From contig JAWKQR010000027.1 in assembly GCA_041390025.1 (NCBI GenBank), forward strand, positions 1 through 64,000: a DNA stretch of 64,000 bases. The letters are read 5' to 3'. A model generated the notes under the pieces. It saw nothing but the letters and a program-made list of their open reading frames with translations. It did no database searches and was not told the origin of the DNA. Of the stretch, positions 8,641 to 17,176 are shown piece after piece. Within the stretch, counting starts at the first letter, position 1; the number at the start of each line of letters is the position of its first letter. Origin of the DNA: JBFFMO01 sp041390025 (GTDB taxonomy: Bacteria > Myxococcota_A > Bradymonadia > Bradymonadales > Bradymonadaceae). A program made the translations under genes and the position numbers.

Positions 8641-9645
8641 ATGAAATCTTGGTTGCTCTTGGTGGTATTCGCGTTGGGGTGCTCGACGCGGGACACCCTG
8701 CAGACCCGCCCATGCGATGAAGCTGCGCCGGGCGTTGCGGTCACGTGCGAGATGGATGGATGGGACAACCGCGCGTACGACGCGGTCATTCCAGACCGCA
8801 CGCCGCCTGCCGCAGGTCTTCCGGTCGTCATCGCGTTGCATGGGGGTGGCGGCAATCGAAAGGCGGCTCTGCGCACCACCTGCCCGCGCGGTGACATCGA
8901 CGCGCCAGAATGCCTGCACGCGATGGGGACGGACGCCGGTTACCTCGTGGTCTCTCCCGACGGCACCGCGGGCGGATTTGCCATCGGCCGAACGTGGAAC
9001 GCGGGCGGCGGCACCGGTTCGTGGCGATGCACCTCGGGTTTCGCGTGCGAAGAGAACATCGACGACGTGAAATACTTCGATGACCTCCTTGAAGACCTCG
9101 ACGCGCGGTTTGGCATCGACCGCGACCGAGTGTTTGTGACCGGGCTGAGCAATGGCGCCGCGATGGCACATCGTCTGGCCTGCCAGCGCGCCGACAAGAT
9201 CGCCGCCATCGCCCCGATCGGCGGCGCACTGCAATACGCAACCGGCGCGGCGTGCGAACCCACGCGCCCTGTCGCCATTCTGGATATTCACGGCAGCGAC
9301 GACCCGTGCTGGAAGTATGCCGGCGGCGAATCGGATTGCCCTGTTGGGCAATCGGGCCGCAACCACGTCGGGGTTGAAAGCTCGATGACACGATGGGCGT
9401 CCATCTTTGGTTGCGTCGGCGAGCCACAGCAAGACACTCTGCCCAACAACGCCGACGACGAGACCATCGCGGTTCGACGCACGTGGCAAGGCTGCGGAGC
9501 AAGTTTGCAGTTGATCCGAATCGACGGTGGTGGCCACACCTGGCCCAGCGGCGAGCCGTACCTTGGGGAATCTTTGATCGGCCGTGTCTCTCAAGACTTC
9601 GGCAATGAGGTCATTCTGGGCTTCTTCGACCGTTTCCCAGAGTGA
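8641..9645 (+). CDS. secreted alpha/beta-hydrolase lipoprotein (LpqC / PHB depolymerase-like esterase)
   Basis: 334 residues. A lipoprotein signal ends F-A-L-G-C at Cys14. The body is an alpha/beta hydrolase: A-L-H-G-G-G-G (oxyanion strand), the nucleophile elbow G-L-S-N-G-A-A, the acid in H-G-S-D-D-P-C-W and the His in G-G-G-H-T-W-P-S. This pattern fits the esterase/polyhydroxybutyrate depolymerase family that includes feruloyl-esterase-like LpqC. Eight or more Cys residues in the mature part suggest disulphides, as expected outside the cytoplasm. The substrate cannot be told from sequence. It starts two bases after the UbiB stop, so it is probably co-transcribed. Confidence 0.88.
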   Translation: MKSWLLLVVFALGCSTRDTLQTRPCDEAAPGVAVTCEMDGWDNRAYDAVIPDRTPPAAGLPVVIALHGGGGNRKAALRTTCPRGDIDAPECLHAMGTDAGYLVVSPDGTAGGFAIGRTWNAGGGTGSWRCTSGFACEENIDDVKYFDDLLEDLDARFGIDRDRVFVTGLSNGAAMAHRLACQRADKIAAIAPIGGALQYATGAACEPTRPVAILDIHGSDDPCWKYAGGESDCPVGQSGRNHVGVESSMTRWASIFGCVGEPQQDTLPNNADDETIAVRRTWQGCGASLQLIRIDGGGHTWPSGEPYLGESLIGRVSQDFGNEVILGFFDRFPE

Positions 9646-9658
9646 CTCAAGGTGCCTT

Positions 9659-10789
9659 ATGACGGACCAACCTGACAACCTAGCGGACGCATTCGACGCG
9701 CGAGCGACGCTGGAGGCGCTGCCCACGTTCGCCTACGAGTATCGCCCCAAGCAAAAACGCATCCTTCCGCTGACCTCGGACCTGAGTTTCGGGATGAGAG
9801 GACCTGGGCAGGCGATTGACGTCGATGAATTTATTCAACATGTCTTGCATCCAGACGAGCATACGCGTCTGCACGAGATCTTCTCACAAGGCGATCGCGC
9901 CAAGGGCGTGGTGGGCGAAGTTCGGGAATCCACCTTGCGGGTGGTGGACCGGGATGGGTCCGTGCGCGAAGTGCGCTGGCGAGCGCGTTGTGTGGAAGTC
10001 GACGACGATGGAATGGCAAGCCGCATCGTGGGCGTGTTCGTTGACGAGTCGGAGCAGCGGCGTTTGTCCGCGCGTGTGCAAAACCTCGAGAAACTTGAGG
10101 CCGTCGGGCGTCTCGCCGCCGGCGTGGCACACGACTTCAACAACTTGCTCACGGCCATTCTGGGCTCGGCGGAGCTCGCCATGATGTCGCTGCCACCCGA
10201 AGCAACCCATGCCCGCGAGTACGTCGCAGACATCCTTGCCGCGGCGGAGCGAGGCGCGCAGATGACTTCAAGTCTGTTTCAGGTGGCCGCCAAACCCGAC
10301 CGGCCCCGCCGACCGATCTCGGTGACGCGCTTCCTAGAACAGTCACGACGACTCTTGGAGAGGCACGTGTCGCCCAACCATCAACTTCGCATCGAGCTCT
10401 CCACCGATCTGTGGATGAATATCGACGAGAGTCAGATGTTCCAGGTGCTTCAAAACCTGGTCGTGAACGGCCGTGAAGCGATGGCAGACGGCGGCGAAGT
10501 GGTCATTCGTGTCTCCAGCCTGCCGAGACCCGGCGGTTGGTGGGCGCGCATCCGAGTCGAGGACGCCGGCCGAGGAATTCCCGACGCTGACGTGCCCCAC
10601 ATCTTTGACCCCTTCTACACCACCAAGTCCAAAGGCAGTGGTTTGGGTCTTGCGACCGTGCAATCCATCGTGCTCGGGCTTGAGGGGCACATCGACGTGC
10701 ACTCCAACGAAGCCGGAACCGCGTTTACAATCTTGTTGCCCGGATTTGAAACGGCTGAGGAAGCGCAGGCGGCGTTGCACGCGGTGTGA
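9659..10789 (+). CDS. PAS-domain sensor histidine kinase (soluble)
   Basis: 376 residues from the ATG at 9659, preceded by A-A-G-G-T-G; a longer in-frame reading runs back into the esterase and is less likely. There is no membrane segment. A PAS/PAC-like domain covers about residues 15-140. The phospho-acceptor H-box is A-H-D-F-N-N-L-L (His about 157), of the HisKA class common in NtrB-like kinases. The ATPase domain has N-G-R-E-A (N box), D-A-G-R-G-I-P (G1), D-P-F-Y-T-T-K (F box) and G-S-G-L-G-L (G2). There is no receiver domain and no response regulator beside it, so its partner lies elsewhere. A strong terminator follows the gene. Confidence 0.92.
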   Translation: MTDQPDNLADAFDARATLEALPTFAYEYRPKQKRILPLTSDLSFGMRGPGQAIDVDEFIQHVLHPDEHTRLHEIFSQGDRAKGVVGEVRESTLRVVDRDGSVREVRWRARCVEVDDDGMASRIVGVFVDESEQRRLSARVQNLEKLEAVGRLAAGVAHDFNNLLTAILGSAELAMMSLPPEATHAREYVADILAAAERGAQMTSSLFQVAAKPDRPRRPISVTRFLEQSRRLLERHVSPNHQLRIELSTDLWMNIDESQMFQVLQNLVVNGREAMADGGEVVIRVSSLPRPGGWWARIRVEDAGRGIPDADVPHIFDPFYTTKSKGSGLGLATVQSIVLGLEGHIDVHSNEAGTAFTILLPGFETAEEAQAALHAV

Positions 10790-10795
10790 GACCCC

Positions 10796-10842
10796 GACGG
10801 CTTGCATGTGCCAAGGAACTGGCTCAAGATGTCCGTCTTTTT
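10796..10842 (+). terminator. intrinsic terminator after the PAS histidine kinase
   Basis: Nested inverted repeats: GACGG (10796-10800) with CCGTC (10833-10837), CTTG (10801-10804) with CAAG (10825-10828), GCCA (10810-10813) with TGGC (10820-10823), followed by five T (10838-10842). It sits seven bases after the kinase stop and before the ribosome site of the next gene. Confidence 0.65.
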
Positions 10843-10859
10843 CCACCTCAGGAGTGCCC

Positions 10860-11525
10860 GTGAACAGGATTCTTTTTGCAACACTTTGTCTTGGACTGGC
10901 TGCATGTGGCGACGACGTCAAAAAGTCGGTGAACACGCCGAGCAACAACACGACGGCCAACAACACCACATCCAACAACACGACGGCCAACAACACGACG
11001 GCCAACAACATCAACACGGCCAACAACGTCAACACGGGCAACAACGCCAACAACGTATCGGGATCACTTGAACTCGGCACGGACACCGATGCGATCTCGA
11101 CGCTGACCGCGGCCAACATTTGCGCGCAGACCGCGGCATTCTTTTCGGCCAATCTCTCTGAGCAAGAGACCGCGCAAATCGGGTGCTTTTTGTCCGGTGC
11201 GTTCACCGCAGCGTTCGGCGAACCCGCGACCGACGCCGAAGCGCAGATGCTGTGCCAGGACAGCTACGACGAGTGCATCGCCAACCCCGAGCCGACCAAC
11301 AACACGAACAACGACTGCACGTTCGACGTCACCAACTGCGACGCAACCATCGGCGAACTCGAGGGCTGCATTGAAGAACAAACCGCGACCCTCAAGGCGT
11401 TGGCGTCGGCCTCCTGCTCGGATCTGACCGTGAATAGCGAGCCCCCGGGCTTGGACGACCCCACCATCTGCCAAGACTTGGAAGCGGCCTGCCCCAACCT
11501 GTTTGGCAACGACCAGCCCATGTAA
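10860..11525 (+). CDS. lipoprotein with Asn/Thr-rich linker and Cys-rich domain, function unknown
   Basis: 221 residues from a GTG at 10860 (ribosome site T-C-A-G-G-A-G). The signal ends G-L-A-A-C with C-G-D-D, where Asp after Cys would favour inner-membrane retention under the E. coli rule, although that rule is uncertain in this lineage. Residues about 29-65 are a low-complexity N-N-T-T-A repeat linker. The mature domain (about 70-220) has roughly nine Cys in pairs (such as M-L-C-Q-D-S-Y-D-E-C, T-N-C-D and Q-D-L-E-A-A-C), pointing to a small disulphide-bonded extracytoplasmic domain. No family was recognised. Another protein with the same kind of linker lies at 51787. Confidence 0.8.
   Translation: MNRILFATLCLGLAACGDDVKKSVNTPSNNTTANNTTSNNTTANNTTANNINTANNVNTGNNANNVSGSLELGTDTDAISTLTAANICAQTAAFFSANLSEQETAQIGCFLSGAFTAAFGEPATDAEAQMLCQDSYDECIANPEPTNNTNNDCTFDVTNCDATIGELEGCIEEQTATLKALASASCSDLTVNSEPPGLDDPTICQDLEAACPNLFGNDQPM
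10944..11054 (+). repeat. tandem N-N-T-T-coding repeat (lipoprotein linker)
   Basis: Short units built on AACAACACGACGGCC and variants repeat through this stretch, encoding alternating Asn-Asn and Thr-Thr/Ala. Such tracts can expand or contract by slippage. Confidence 0.8.
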
Positions 11526-11552
11526 GGTTGCGTGGCCGCAAGAGGACTCCTG

Positions 11553-12317
11553 ATGCGACGACTTGGCTTTTTGCCGATACTTTTGATGTTGGCGTGTGGC
11601 GACGATGAAGCGCCAGGCCCTCAGTCCTCGACGCTGTCCCCAACCATCGAACGCGTGGCGTTCGAGGTCGACTACCAAACCGGGGCCGAGCCCTACACGT
11701 TTTCGCTGCTCACCGCCGGTGGCACGTGGCAACTGTTTCGCCGCAATGTCGAAGCCGTGTACGACCCGCTTGGGGCGTCCATCGATGTGCCCGAGACCTT
11801 GGATCAAATGCAAGATTTGGGGCCATCGACCGCCACCGACTACTCGGCTCAAGACATCCTTGCCATCGCCGAAGCCCACCGCGAATCGGCGGATTCGGAT
11901 GGCTTGAAGACCTACTACATCGTGTTTCTGGACGGCGTTTTTCGGGGCGACAACGGCCCCGACCCTCAGGTGATCGGCGTTTCGATCGGGGACACGGGGG
12001 TCATCGCCATGTTCAAACCTGTGTACGATGGGCAGTTGGGCGCATCCGTGCTCGAGCAAACCACGCTGGTCCATGAGTTCGGCCATGCGGTCGGCCTGGT
12101 CAATCGCACGGTCGGCCTGACCAGCGACCACCACGATGCCGAACACGGCAACCACTGCACGAACCAGCAATGTGTTATGTTCTGGCAGAACGAAGGATTG
12201 AGTGACCTGCTGAGCTTCGTCCAACGCTACATTTTCGGCGACGACACAGTGGTCTTTGGCCCCGAATGTTTGGCCGACATCAACGCCGAGATTCAAGCGG
12301 CGCAAGGAAACCCATGA
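11553..12317 (+). CDS. metzincin-like zinc metalloprotease lipoprotein
   Basis: 254 residues from the ATG at 11553 (A-G-A-G-G-A just upstream); a GTG at 11532 would add seven residues ahead of a good signal. The signal ends L-M-L-A-C with C-G-D-D. The zinc site is H-E-F-G-H-A-V-G-L-V-N near residue 173, that is HExxHxxGLxN, where the usual third ligand His/Asp is Asn. A later C-T-N-Q-Q-C-V-M-F resembles the Cys-x(4)-Cys-x-Met turn of archaemetzincins. It is likely an outer-surface protease; the substrate is unknown. Its stop overlaps the ATG of the SDR gene (ATGA), so the two are translationally coupled. Confidence 0.8.
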   Translation: MRRLGFLPILLMLACGDDEAPGPQSSTLSPTIERVAFEVDYQTGAEPYTFSLLTAGGTWQLFRRNVEAVYDPLGASIDVPETLDQMQDLGPSTATDYSAQDILAIAEAHRESADSDGLKTYYIVFLDGVFRGDNGPDPQVIGVSIGDTGVIAMFKPVYDGQLGASVLEQTTLVHEFGHAVGLVNRTVGLTSDHHDAEHGNHCTNQQCVMFWQNEGLSDLLSFVQRYIFGDDTVVFGPECLADINAEIQAAQGNP

Positions 12318-13153
12318 GGAACTTCAAAGGCCGTACGGCGGTCGTCACCGGCGCTGGCTCGGGAATTGGACGCGCGCTCGCGCTCGCCTTCGCACAGCAA
12401 GGCACCCACCTCGCGCTCAGCGACATCGACGCTGACGGCCTGGCACAAACGGCCAAACAGGCCGAAAGTCACGGCATCGAAGTCTTCAGCGAGGTCTTGG
12501 ATGTCGCCGATCGTAAGGCGGTTTTCGCGCACAAAGATGCCGTCGTCGACCACTTCGACGGTCAGGTTCACGTTCTCATCAACAACGCGGGGGTTTCGCT
12601 TCGCGCCACCACCGAGGACATGGATTTCGACGACTTTGAGTGGCTGATGAACATCAACTTTTGGGGTGTGGTGTCGGGAACCAAGGCGTTTTTACCCGTG
12701 TTTCGCCAGGTCGATGAGGCACACATCGTCAACATCTCGAGCATCTTTGGAATCGTGGGCGTCCCAACCCAGTCGGCGTATTGCGCGTCCAAATTCGCCG
12801 TGCGTGGCTTCACCGAGTCGTTGCGCATCGAGCTGATGGCCGAAAACTCTCACATCCATGTGTCGAGCGTTCATCCCGGCGGCATCAAAACCAACATCGT
12901 GCGCAACGGTCGCATCCGGCCGATGAGCCGTTTCGACGATTCGCGGGACATCGTGGCGCAGTTCGACAAACACCTCGCGCAGACGACCGCCGAAACCGCG
13001 GCGAATGTCATCATCGAAGGCATGCGTCGAAACGAGGGCCGCATCCTGATCGGCAACGACGCCAAGGCCATCGATGTGGCGCAGCGCTCGATGCCAACGC
13101 GTTATCAAAAGCTTGCCCTAAAACTCCCAGCGATGGGCCTCAAACCCAAGTGA
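12314..13153 (+). CDS. short-chain dehydrogenase/reductase (SDR)
   Basis: 279 residues, classical SDR. The cofactor motif is T-G-A-G-S-G-I-G-R-A near the N-terminus, then N-N-A-G-V, the catalytic Ser region N-I-S-S-I-F-G, and Y-C-A-S-K as the YxxxK pair. The Asp in A-L-S-D-I-D after beta-2 suggests NAD preference. The C-terminal H-P-G-G-I-K-T-N is typical of the acetoin-dehydrogenase-like group. Cytoplasmic; substrate unknown. The start overlaps the upstream stop by four bases, giving a firm start and a likely operon. Confidence 0.93.
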   Translation: MRNFKGRTAVVTGAGSGIGRALALAFAQQGTHLALSDIDADGLAQTAKQAESHGIEVFSEVLDVADRKAVFAHKDAVVDHFDGQVHVLINNAGVSLRATTEDMDFDDFEWLMNINFWGVVSGTKAFLPVFRQVDEAHIVNISSIFGIVGVPTQSAYCASKFAVRGFTESLRIELMAENSHIHVSSVHPGGIKTNIVRNGRIRPMSRFDDSRDIVAQFDKHLAQTTAETAANVIIEGMRRNEGRILIGNDAKAIDVAQRSMPTRYQKLALKLPAMGLKPK

Positions 13154-13161
13154 GGTAGGCC

Positions 13162-13839
13162 ATGCATCGACTCATTCTCGTTCTTGCAGTCGTGGCGCCG
13201 AGCGCCGCTGTCGCGCAGACCTTGCCGCAGACCACGCCAGAATCGGCAATCCGGCAGACGTTTGACGATGCCAAGGCACGCTTCCACAAATGTTACGTGG
13301 ACCACGTGCCCGCGGCTTCGCGCGTCAACAACGGCGACAACGCACGCCTGAACTTTCGCATCCTCGACAACGGCCGGGTGGACGGCGTGTACTTCGTCGA
13401 CACGACGTTGGTGCAAGAACAAGCGAGGACGTGTGTCCTGGATGTGGCGCGAACGTTGGACTTTCGCGTGCGCTCGGCCGAGGCCGTGACCATCAACGTG
13501 TACCTCGGCCTTGATTCCAAACTGCATAATGTGTTTGTGCGCCTGCTCGAACCTGTGACACCAAAGGTCTCGCCGATAAGCGTCATCCAGGACCACGCGG
13601 ACGACTTCACGGGGTGTTTCGATGACCTCGTATCGCGCACAAAAACCGCTGAAGCGAAGATTCGGTTTAAGGTCACCATCTCGGCCGGGTCGGTTCAATC
13701 GGCCGAGGCTTCCAGCCAAACCGGCGGCGACGACGCGTTCCGAGCCTGCATGGTCAGTCGATTGCAACAGCTTAAGTTCCCGAGCACGGACGGTGAAATC
13801 GCCGTGCTGAACGTCCCATTTTCGTTTTCGACGAAGTAA
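13162..13839 (+). CDS. secreted protein with two AgmX/PglI-like C-terminal domains
   Basis: 225 residues with a signal peptide ending A-V-A-Q at about residue 19 and no lipobox Cys. The mature part looks like two copies of the AgmX/PglI C-terminal module. Each copy has a Cys near its start (F-H-K-C-Y; F-T-G-C-F), a strand with G-R-V or G-S-V in the middle and a second Cys followed by a helix and a closing strand (R-T-C-V-L-D-V-A; R-A-C-M-V). Such modules are common in myxobacterial envelope proteins linked to gliding or secretion complexes. The family assignment rests on spacing only. It sits between the SDR and glycosyltransferase genes with 8- and 7-base gaps. Confidence 0.7.
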   Translation: MHRLILVLAVVAPSAAVAQTLPQTTPESAIRQTFDDAKARFHKCYVDHVPAASRVNNGDNARLNFRILDNGRVDGVYFVDTTLVQEQARTCVLDVARTLDFRVRSAEAVTINVYLGLDSKLHNVFVRLLEPVTPKVSPISVIQDHADDFTGCFDDLVSRTKTAEAKIRFKVTISAGSVQSAEASSQTGGDDAFRACMVSRLQQLKFPSTDGEIAVLNVPFSFSTK

Positions 13840-13846
13840 CCGGCCA

Positions 13847-14854
13847 ATGCTGTCGATCATCATTCCGACGCTCAACGAGGCCGCAAACCTTCCGTGTCTG
13901 CTCGATGATTTGAAACGACAGCGTGGAATCGACCTGCAGGTCATCGTGGCCGACGGGGGCTCGACGGACGGCACGCTTCGGAACCTCGACGTTGATTCGG
14001 TGGTGACCCGTCCTAACCGTGCCGCGCAGCTGAACGCCGGTGCCGAAATCGCGGTCCACGACTCCCTGCTTTTCCTGCACGCCGACAGCCGAGTCCCGGA
14101 CCCGGACACGCTCGCTGAGGCTGCGCGGTTCATGGGAGCCCTACCAGACTCCACGGCGGGCCACTTTCGACTCCGTTTTGTGGGCCCACAGGCCGAACAT
14201 CCGGGTTTTCGGTATCTGGAAAAGAAGACCGAATTGAACCGACCGAACACCACCAACGGCGACCAAGGCTTCTGGGTCCCCCGCGCGCTGTTTGACTGCG
14301 TAGGCGGCTTTGACGAAACACTTCCTTTTTTAGAGGACCAGCGGTTTGCGGAAGCGGTTCGTCGCGTCGGGCAGTGGGTGACGCTGCCCGGCTGGATCGA
14401 GACGTCCACGCGACGTTTCGCTGCGGAGGGTTTTGGCCGGCGCTACCTTACAATGGCCATTATGATGGGGGTCTATGACGCTGGCGTCACCGACTTCTTT
14501 GAACGCGTGGCCGCCTATCGGCCCCACCCCGACCAACGCTTGGACTTAGGCCCTGTCATCCGCGCCATGTATGGCGTCACGCTTGATCGTGACTGGCGCG
14601 ATGCGCTCAAGATGTGGGAGGACGTCGGTCGATTTGTGCGGGGCAATGCCTGGCAGATTGCGCTGTTGACGGATGTCTATTTGCTGGAAGACAACTCAAC
14701 CCCCTGTCTGAGATACTACGAGCAGGTCGTCGAACCGCAGTTGGACCATGTTTGGCTCGACCGGGTGGCCGCGTACCTGACCGCTGGATTTTTCCTTGGT
14801 GCTGTCCCTCTTTACTGGGCTGCAAAACAGACCAGATCTTCTGCCGGACGTTGA
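13847..14854 (+). CDS. family 2 glycosyltransferase (TIGR04283-like)
   Basis: 335 residues. The GT-A domain starts at once with I-I-I-P-T-L-N-E-A-A-N-L. It then has V-A-D-G-G-S-T-D-G-T (nucleotide-sugar site) and L-F-L-H-A-D-S-R-V-P (the DxD-like metal site in the TIGR04283 subfamily), with G-F-D-E-T-L-P-F-L-E-D as the acceptor-side motif. About 100 further residues follow, ending in a hydrophobic stretch near 315 that may touch the membrane. The donor and acceptor are unknown. The stop is immediately followed by the start of the kinase gene, so they are one transcript. Confidence 0.85.
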   Translation: MLSIIIPTLNEAANLPCLLDDLKRQRGIDLQVIVADGGSTDGTLRNLDVDSVVTRPNRAAQLNAGAEIAVHDSLLFLHADSRVPDPDTLAEAARFMGALPDSTAGHFRLRFVGPQAEHPGFRYLEKKTELNRPNTTNGDQGFWVPRALFDCVGGFDETLPFLEDQRFAEAVRRVGQWVTLPGWIETSTRRFAAEGFGRRYLTMAIMMGVYDAGVTDFFERVAAYRPHPDQRLDLGPVIRAMYGVTLDRDWRDALKMWEDVGRFVRGNAWQIALLTDVYLLEDNSTPCLRYYEQVVEPQLDHVWLDRVAAYLTAGFFLGAVPLYWAAKQTRSSAGR

Positions 14855-15874
14855 ATGTCAGCGATCACCATCGGATCTACGTTTCTGGACCGCTACCGCA
14901 TCGACCACGTGTTGGGGCGCGGTGCCTACGCAAAAGTCTTTCGTGCTCACCAGCTCGACCTCGGGCGAGACGTCGCGTTGAAGGTGCTCTCGCCGATGAC
15001 GAACCGGCCAGACAAAATGGCCGAAGCACGCCTGCGCTTTGAGCGGGAGGCCAAGCTCGTGGCACGTCTTCAGGATCCCCACACGATTCATTTGTTTGAT
15101 TGGGGACATTCCCCCGATGGCGACATGTACATGGCCACCGAATTGGTCGACGGCCAAACGTTGCACGATGTGTGGGTGGACGGCGACCCGATGCCGTGGC
15201 AGCGCGCGGTGCACATCGTCGTGCAGGTGCTCTACAGCTTGCAAGAGGCGCACAGCCTCGGGGTGCTGCATCGCGACATCAAACCGTCGAACATTATGCT
15301 CTTCGACCGGCCCGGTCGGCCGGATCAGGTCAAGGTGTTGGATTTTGGCATCGCAAAAGCCTTCGAGACCCCCGAAGACACGGCCAACGAGGACTCCATG
15401 AAGATGGCTCTGACGGCGCGAGGACGCGTCGTTGGAACGCCTGGTTACATGGCCCCCGAGCAGCTGCGCGGCGAACCGCTGACGCCCGGCACGGACCTCT
15501 ACTCGGTCGGCATCATCGCGCTTGAGTTGTTGACCTCCGAGCCTGCCTTCAAGTCACGCAACGACTTCGAAACTGCGGCCTTGCAGCTCGACGCGGCACC
15601 GTTGGTCATCCCCGATGACATCGACGTGCCACAACCGGTGCGCGACACGTTGAACGCCCTGCTGATCAAACGAACGGAGGATCGGCTATCGTCTGCCGCC
15701 GACGCCATCGAGGCGCTGTCCGCAGCACTCGGCAACGCCCCTGCGGCAAAACCGGCCGAGGTGTTGGTGCTGTCAGACGAAGTAAAACCCGGACCCAACC
15801 CCATTTTGATGGCGGCGGTCGGCTTCGTCCTGATCGCGATCCTGGTCGCGATCGTGGCATTTATCGCGCGTTAG
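14855..15874 (+). CDS. Ser/Thr protein kinase with C-terminal membrane anchor
   Basis: 339-residue Hanks-type kinase: G-R-G-A-Y-A-K-V-F (P-loop), V-A-L-K-V-L (ATP Lys), L-H-R-D-I-K-P-S-N (catalytic loop), L-D-F-G-I-A-K (DFG) and M-A-P-E-Q (APE). After the kinase domain (about 10-280) only a short linker and one C-terminal transmembrane helix (about 312-336) remain, so almost no extracytoplasmic sensor part exists. The ATG at 14855 abuts the upstream TGA. Its stop overlaps the last codon of the convergent peptidase gene within T-T-A-G. Confidence 0.92.
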   Translation: MSAITIGSTFLDRYRIDHVLGRGAYAKVFRAHQLDLGRDVALKVLSPMTNRPDKMAEARLRFEREAKLVARLQDPHTIHLFDWGHSPDGDMYMATELVDGQTLHDVWVDGDPMPWQRAVHIVVQVLYSLQEAHSLGVLHRDIKPSNIMLFDRPGRPDQVKVLDFGIAKAFETPEDTANEDSMKMALTARGRVVGTPGYMAPEQLRGEPLTPGTDLYSVGIIALELLTSEPAFKSRNDFETAALQLDAAPLVIPDDIDVPQPVRDTLNALLIKRTEDRLSSAADAIEALSAALGNAPAAKPAEVLVLSDEVKPGPNPILMAAVGFVLIAILVAIVAFIAR

Positions 15875-17098
15875 TTGCGTCGCCGTCGGAAGAACGCGGC
15901 CATCACGAACCACCAGCTCGCGCCCATGCCGGTGCCGCTGCAGCCTGAATCCACCGAGATCTGTTCGGTCTGACCCGGCATTTGTTCTGGGTCCGTCGTG
16001 GTGTCCTGTCCCGGAGGATCAACGAAACACCGGGTCTTGAGGGTCTGCCGGATTGTCGGGCGTGGTGGGGTCGCCCACAACCGGCATATCGTCTTCACCC
16101 GGCATCGTTGGCGTCTGCGGCACTGCAGAGACCCGTATCGCGTCGTAGGCGAGTTTTCGTCGCAAATCGTAGGGTTCACCTGTGTTGTCGCCAAGAGTGA
16201 CAGAGCGTTGCTCTCCGGCCGTCATGGCGAAGCTCCCCAAGGGTATCCACCCCTTCTGCGCGGATTGGTCCAACGAAACCGCCGATGCGTTGGCACCGTC
16301 AAACACGACGTAACTCGCATTCGTTGAATCGGCCTCGGTGCTCGGGATGAACACATCGACAGCGTAGTCGCCGTCCTGCGCCACATCAAAGGTCCAGACC
16401 CCCTGCGTGTCCGCGGCGGCCCCGTCCGTGCCGAAGGTGTAGTAGTGATGGCCGCCCTCGCCCTCGTTGACCGACCACCAATAGGTGGTGCGTCGCTTGA
16501 AACAACCTGGGTCTTTTTCGTCCACCACGACTGGCGTTTCCAGGCTTGCGACGGCCCCACACGAGGGGCAATTGTCCGAGACATAACTGCCGCTGGTGGG
16601 GTTTCCATAGGCCTCGAAGTCGGCGGGAATGCTCTGGCACCACCAGGAGCTGCAGGTTTGTTGAATTTGGAAGTGCAGGTGCGCCCCACACACCCAACCC
16701 GTCAGACCCACTCGACCGACCACTTCACCGCGCTTGACCCTGTCGCCCACCTTAAGTGAGGAGCTCCCGGGCGCCAAGTGCAGCAGCAGCGCCTCGGTAC
16801 CGTCGCCAAAATCGATGACGACGTAGTTGGCGTCGTTGGCGAAAGCGCTGTCGCATCCACCGCGCGACGAATCCATACGGATGGCACGGACCACACCGTC
16901 GGCCGGGGCGGTCACGTCGGCGTTTTCGGGCACACCGATGTCCCAAGCCCAAGCACCCTTGTCGGTATGGCTGCCGGTGTTGTGCCCCTGGGTGATGCGA
17001 TAGCTGACGTCACACGGCCAAGGCGTGCTCAGCGGCGGCACCGCTAGCGCTGCGACTGGAACCAAGACCGAAACTAGGATGGCGATTCGTGAAAACAT
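15871..17098 (-). CDS. secreted M23 (LytM) metallopeptidase with golvesin-like domain and MYXO-CTERM-like tail, frame-disrupted near the 3' end
   Basis: The uninterrupted frame covers 16019-17098 (359 residues). A signal peptide (about 1-19) leads to an M23 domain with G-S-H-T-D-K-G-A-W-A-W-D and G-A-H-L-H-F-Q (zinc ligands), expected to cut peptidoglycan peptides or act as a scaffold. Residues about 210-335 resemble the golvesin C-terminal-like beta domain (T-Y-W-W-S-V-N-E; W-I-P-L-G-S-F). The frame then stops at 16019, but a neighbouring frame continues with D-P-P-G-Q-D and ends D-S-G-C-S-G-T-G, a hydrophobic stretch and F-R-R-R-R-N at 15871, a MYXO-CTERM-like surface-sorting signal. Dropping one base near 16025-16035 joins the two. 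The end at 15871 shares T-T-A-G with the convergent kinase stop, which supports it. Confidence 0.82.
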
Positions 17099-17176
17099 AC
17101 GTCTCCTGATGTAGGGAGAAGTATGACAGGCGTATGCGTAACTTCAACAAGTTAGTGAACGCTAACTTGGAAAATC

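Noticed and set aside
10944..11054. Short tandem units that might suggest a CRISPR array
   Set aside because: Repeats are contiguous, without spacers, and are codons of a lipoprotein linker.
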